NCBI GenBank assembly: GCA_937879965.1
Contig: CALFMP010000014.1
Coordinates: 434,001 to 498,000 of the forward strand
DNA: 64,000 bases
Direction: 5' to 3'
DNA from: QKMZ01 sp012965515
GTDB lineage: Bacteria; Cyanobacteriota; Vampirovibrionia; Obscuribacterales; Obscuribacteraceae
Shown here: in pieces, positions 61,666 through 64,000 of the stretch
Numbering within the stretch: position 1 is the first letter of the stretch
How the letters are laid out: each line of letters opens with the position of its first letter
The notes under the pieces: model-generated
Told to the model about the DNA's origin: nothing
Seen by the model: the letters and a program-made list of their open reading frames with translations, nothing else
The model's database searches: none
Translations under genes and position numbers: made by a program

Positions 61666-62424
61666 ATGAATTTGAAGCTCTCGTTTCTATACTTAACGGC
61701 ACTTTTCTTTCTTTTGTCCGCAACAGCTGTTCAGGCACAGGGTTATGGGAATTTCCAAAGGACTCAAGTTGCAAATCAAAGGAACGTGCAGGAAAGTCAA
61801 AGGGCTGCTCTGGCGAGAGGCAAGATGATCGCCCAAGCCCAAGCTGATGCGAGATACCAGGCTAACTTTCCCTCCGATTGGCGTAATGGGCTGCCTCCTA
61901 CTCGTATGGACAGTTTTGTCAAAGAAGCCAAACATCATGCAGCTCATATTTATGGTGATGAAGGCACTCATGGATTGCCTCCGTATATGGGTTTTAGTAA
62001 AGTCCACAGAATTAACACCGGCATAATGGATGAACGAGACAGCGGATTGACTACCGGACATGGCAGTTATATGCCTGATGCCTGGGGGGGAGATGAATTT
62101 CACCAGAACGAGTGGTCACAGTCTGGTGAAAGAGGACACTCTGCTCAAGACGGCTTTCCAGATGGACTCCCCGTGATGACAGGCTCCGGTTCCGGTGGAC
62201 CCGGTGGCGGCTCTCAAAACTTACCTCCACCTCCTGGCGAGGGCTATCAGCCCGCCTATACCTGCGAAGGATTCGTTGGCTATTACAGTCCGGAGGAAGT
62301 CGCTCTCGCTCAAACCGATTTCCCTGCCGCATTCGATCATTTTGTCCACAGCGATAGATATACAGGCAGCATTCTCAACGCCGATCTGATCCTGCGCCTG
62401 CAAATGGGACGCCCAGGTTATTAG
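61666..62424 (+). CDS. Secreted protein of unknown function
   Basis: The start is ATG 61666 with GAGG seven bases upstream; the frame extends back to 61567 without support. The 252-residue product has a signal peptide (SFLYLTALFFLLSATAVQA, cleaved before QGYG). The mature part is rich in Gly, His, Gln and Asn; residues of about 120-180 are Gly/His-rich (GHGSYMPDAWGGDEFHQNEW), then a GSGSGGPGGGS linker, then a helical end (YYSPEEVALAQTDFPAAF). No family recognised. It is divergent from the kinase gene, and a terminator follows it. Confidence 0.72.
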   Translation: MNLKLSFLYLTALFFLLSATAVQAQGYGNFQRTQVANQRNVQESQRAALARGKMIAQAQADARYQANFPSDWRNGLPPTRMDSFVKEAKHHAAHIYGDEGTHGLPPYMGFSKVHRINTGIMDERDSGLTTGHGSYMPDAWGGDEFHQNEWSQSGERGHSAQDGFPDGLPVMTGSGSGGPGGGSQNLPPPPGEGYQPAYTCEGFVGYYSPEEVALAQTDFPAAFDHFVHSDRYTGSILNADLILRLQMGRPGY

Positions 62425-62504
62425 AGAGAGGAGAGTTCAATCGAAAGTATTGAGTTTTGTCTGAGGTGCCTTACGCGAAACGGAGTACACTAAAACTCAG
62501 ACGG

Positions 62505-62535
62505 CAAAAGGCACTATATGCAGTGCCTTTTGTTC
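62505..62535 (+). terminator. Terminator after the secreted protein gene
   Basis: CAAAAGGCACT and AGTGCCTTTTG form a perfect eleven-base-pair stem with a six-base loop (ATATGC), and TT follows. It lies about 80 bases after the stop codon at 62424. Confidence 0.75.
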
Positions 62536-62654
62536 CTCTGGTGCTTCTCTGACAATTGTATATAAGTTGGATTGCTTGACGCATACACCCGCCCAGGGCT
62601 ACTCTGAAGAGACTAAGTTTGCCAATGGGCAACTTGTTTCCTGGGGGTTAAGAA

Positions 62655-63032
62655 ATGAAGAAACTATGTGCGGCATTTTTGTCCGGTCTAGCGATAAGTA
62701 CAGTCGCTGTCACACCTGCATTCGCCGACGATGACGGCGTTCTGAGTGTAGTAGTCGGTATGCCTATGAAAGGTGCCTCAGTTGCGACTGCGATGGTGAT
62801 TGGTTTGCCTGTAGCAATTGTTCGCAAGTCGGCAGAAAACACAAAAGATCAAACCCAAAAGGTGGCCGGTGATAATGCCAATCCCGTAATGACAGGATTG
62901 GCAGCTCTGGTTGGCCTTCCTATCGGACTTGTATCTGGCACAATCGATGGCAGCCAGGCCGGTTTCAAGAACTCACTCAAATGCGACAAACCATTCTCGA
63001 AAGAACAATTCAGCATGGGCGATCTAGACTGA
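62655..63032 (+). CDS. Small secreted or membrane protein, unknown
   Basis: The 125-residue product has a signal peptide (AAFLSGLAISTVAVTPAFA, cleaved before DDDG). The mature part has two hydrophobic Gly-rich helices (about 30-58 and 83-103; VVVGMPMKGASVATAMVIGLP and GLAALVGLPIGLVSGTI) that are partly repeated, each with GLPxxxV. A polar segment separates them. GGGGGTTAAGAA precedes the ATG. No family recognised. A small membrane-associated protein is likely. Confidence 0.7.
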   Translation: MKKLCAAFLSGLAISTVAVTPAFADDDGVLSVVVGMPMKGASVATAMVIGLPVAIVRKSAENTKDQTQKVAGDNANPVMTGLAALVGLPIGLVSGTIDGSQAGFKNSLKCDKPFSKEQFSMGDLD

Positions 63033-63090
63033 TCTCGAAGAGCGGGAGTGACCATTAAGCAGAAGTGTAAGTAGTGGTCTAGCAAATCAG

Positions 63091-63136
63091 CAATTGAAAA
63101 AAACCGCTCTCAGACTCGAGGGCGGTTTTTTAATTG
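63091..63136. terminator. Bidirectional terminator between convergent genes
   Basis: CAATTGA6CCGCTCTC on the left pairs with GAGGGCGGT6AATTG on the right, with an A-run on one side and a T-run on the other. It serves both the plus-strand gene ending at 63032 and the minus-strand gene ending at 63153. It is different in sequence from the GTTAAC family. Confidence 0.88.
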
Positions 63137-63152
63137 GTGTAATAAATGCTTA

Positions 63153-64000
63153 TCAGTTGGCGTGAATAGTGAAACTCAGTTCTTTCCTATTCGGTTGTCC
63201 GGACTTTTCATCGTCGGCTACAACAAGTTTTAGAGCCGGAGCACCGGTTGGTGTTTTGGGAACGATTTTTACATCGCGATCGTTACTTGTCTGCGGATTC
63301 TTGTTGGAGTTGTTGAAAAACACTTTTGATTCAGCAACCATTTTCTTGTACTGAGCCAATGTCATTTCGCCCGAGCGAAACGGAGTGCCGTCTTCGGTGC
63401 CAAGTGCAATGGACAAAGGCTTCTCAGTGAGAGGATATGCATAGACGAATATACTCTCCTGCGCGTGAGTACTTCCTTTGGGCAAGCTGACTTGATAGTC
63501 GAAAGGACTGTCCGCCCCGCCAAAAGTGATGGTGTCACCGGCTCTCAGTAGTGTTTTTTGTTGATACTCATTGGGATAAAGCTGAGTCAATTTGCCTCGT
63601 CCATCAAAGTCGAAGATCATTACATTGCAGTCCTGCGAAGCAGAAACGTTGATCTTCATCTTGTCGCCGTTCTTGTACTGAGGAGTCGCGCCTTTTTTAT
63701 CCAACCAGACATTGATGATTGAATCTCCGCTAGACGGAACGCTAGATGCTGTCATTGCCGTTTGGACTGCTGCTTTTGCCGGCGGGTTGACCGTTTGTGC
63801 TGGAGTTTTTGCCTGCACCGGTGGACGTTTTTTCACTGTTCTTGCCGGCTGAGTGTTTTTGATCGAGCGTCCGGTTACATGCGAAGGCTTCGTTTCCGTC
63901 TTGGAATAAATCGATTGGCTCGAGCGCGGCAGAAGTATTACATTGCGTTCTTTGGAATTTTTGAGATCTTCTACGGTCGGCTCATCCTTTGCGTTTTCAG
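63153..64000 (-). CDS. DUF4384-like protein, 5' end beyond window
   Basis: The frame is open from base 64000 to the stop at 63153, at least 282 residues; the true start is outside. The visible N-terminal part is Lys/Pro/Ser-rich and disordered. From about residue 85 the DUF4384-like domain follows: INVWLDKKGATPQYKNGDKMKI, then VMIFDFDGRGKLTQLYPN and FVYAYPLTEKPLS. DUF4384 domains are found in surface or periplasmic proteins; their role is not clear. A terminator lies 20 bases after the stop. The GTG at 63836 could be taken for a start, but the frame runs on through it. Confidence 0.8.
   Translation of the reverse strand, partial: ENAKDEPTVEDLKNSKERNVILLPRSSQSIYSKTETKPSHVTGRSIKNTQPARTVKKRPPVQAKTPAQTVNPPAKAAVQTAMTASSVPSSGDSIINVWLDKKGATPQYKNGDKMKINVSASQDCNVMIFDFDGRGKLTQLYPNEYQQKTLLRAGDTITFGGADSPFDYQVSLPKGSTHAQESIFVYAYPLTEKPLSIALGTEDGTPFRSGEMTLAQYKKMVAESKVFFNNSNKNPQTSNDRDVKIVPKTPTGAPALKLVVADDEKSGQPNRKELSFTIHAN

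Noticed and set aside
63153..63836. Full gene starting at GTG 63836
   Set aside because: The frame stays open through this codon to the edge of the window, so the gene is better read as 5'-incomplete.
1..64000. tRNA, rRNA, CRISPR array or prophage
   Set aside because: No cloverleaf-like sequence, direct-repeat array or phage structural gene was seen while reading both strands; this was by eye, so a tRNA search would be decisive.

Overview
The window reads as chromosomal DNA of a Gram-negative bacterium of roughly balanced base composition. It has an outer-membrane assembly protein with three POTRA units, a Skp-type chaperone, LpxD, LpxC and an LptD-like protein, so a lipopolysaccharide-type outer membrane is expected. 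The three-POTRA Omp85 and the zwf-opcA pairing are both typical of the cyanobacterial lineage. No photosynthesis gene is visible. The overall style (many secreted proteins of unknown function, TPR proteins, large repeat-rich proteins) suggests to me a non-photosynthetic relative such as the Melainabacteria/Obscuribacterales. That placement is inference from gene content, not a search result. I see no tRNA, rRNA, prophage, CRISPR array or intact insertion sequence.

Layout. 1-5.9 kb: the end of a large repeat-containing protein, a DUF202 membrane-protein pair, a TPR protein and secreted proteins. 5.9-11.6 kb: a giant lipoprotein with thymidylate kinase, and an aldehyde dehydrogenase. 12-16.5 kb: an exported subtilisin-like protease, a secreted protein and three TadE/TadG-like pilin-type proteins. 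16.7-21.6 kb: the envelope cluster bamA-skp-lpxD-lpxC. 21.8-26.4 kb: a DUF4139 protein facing an LptD-like gene joined directly to a ROK sugar kinase. 26.7-31.5 kb: iron alcohol dehydrogenase, SCP2-domain protein and PfkB kinase, then selD-yedF. 31.8-38.6 kb: a ribbon-helix-helix protein, a CPBP membrane protease, a two-component pair and an FAD oxidase. 39-45.1 kb: the oxidative pentose phosphate operon zwf-opcA-pgl-gnd, then recO. 45.2-49.9 kb: a stand-alone receiver, a DUF6745 protein, and a papain-like cysteine peptidase with a small partner gene. 50.3-54.8 kb: glyA, a WecA/MraY-type transferase, a TPR protein, and fluC (crcB) with a DUF190 gene. 55.2-64 kb: malic enzyme, a Tat-exported superoxide dismutase, a transposase-like zinc-ribbon protein, a second two-component pair and small secreted proteins.

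The most unusual non-coding signal is a family of five near-identical palindromes (GTTAAC core, GC arms, A6 and T6 flanks) at 3.05, 21.6, 34.2, 54.0 and 58.9 kb. Three copies share the same single-base asymmetry and the same flanking CCA, one of them inverted; the other two are perfect 32-bp palindromes. They look like bidirectional terminators, yet one lies between divergent genes and two lie within ten bases of a start codon. The most unusual proteins are the papain-like peptidase at 47.9-49.9 kb with its partner gene, and the zinc-ribbon/HTH/DprA-type winged-helix protein at 57.8-58.8 kb.
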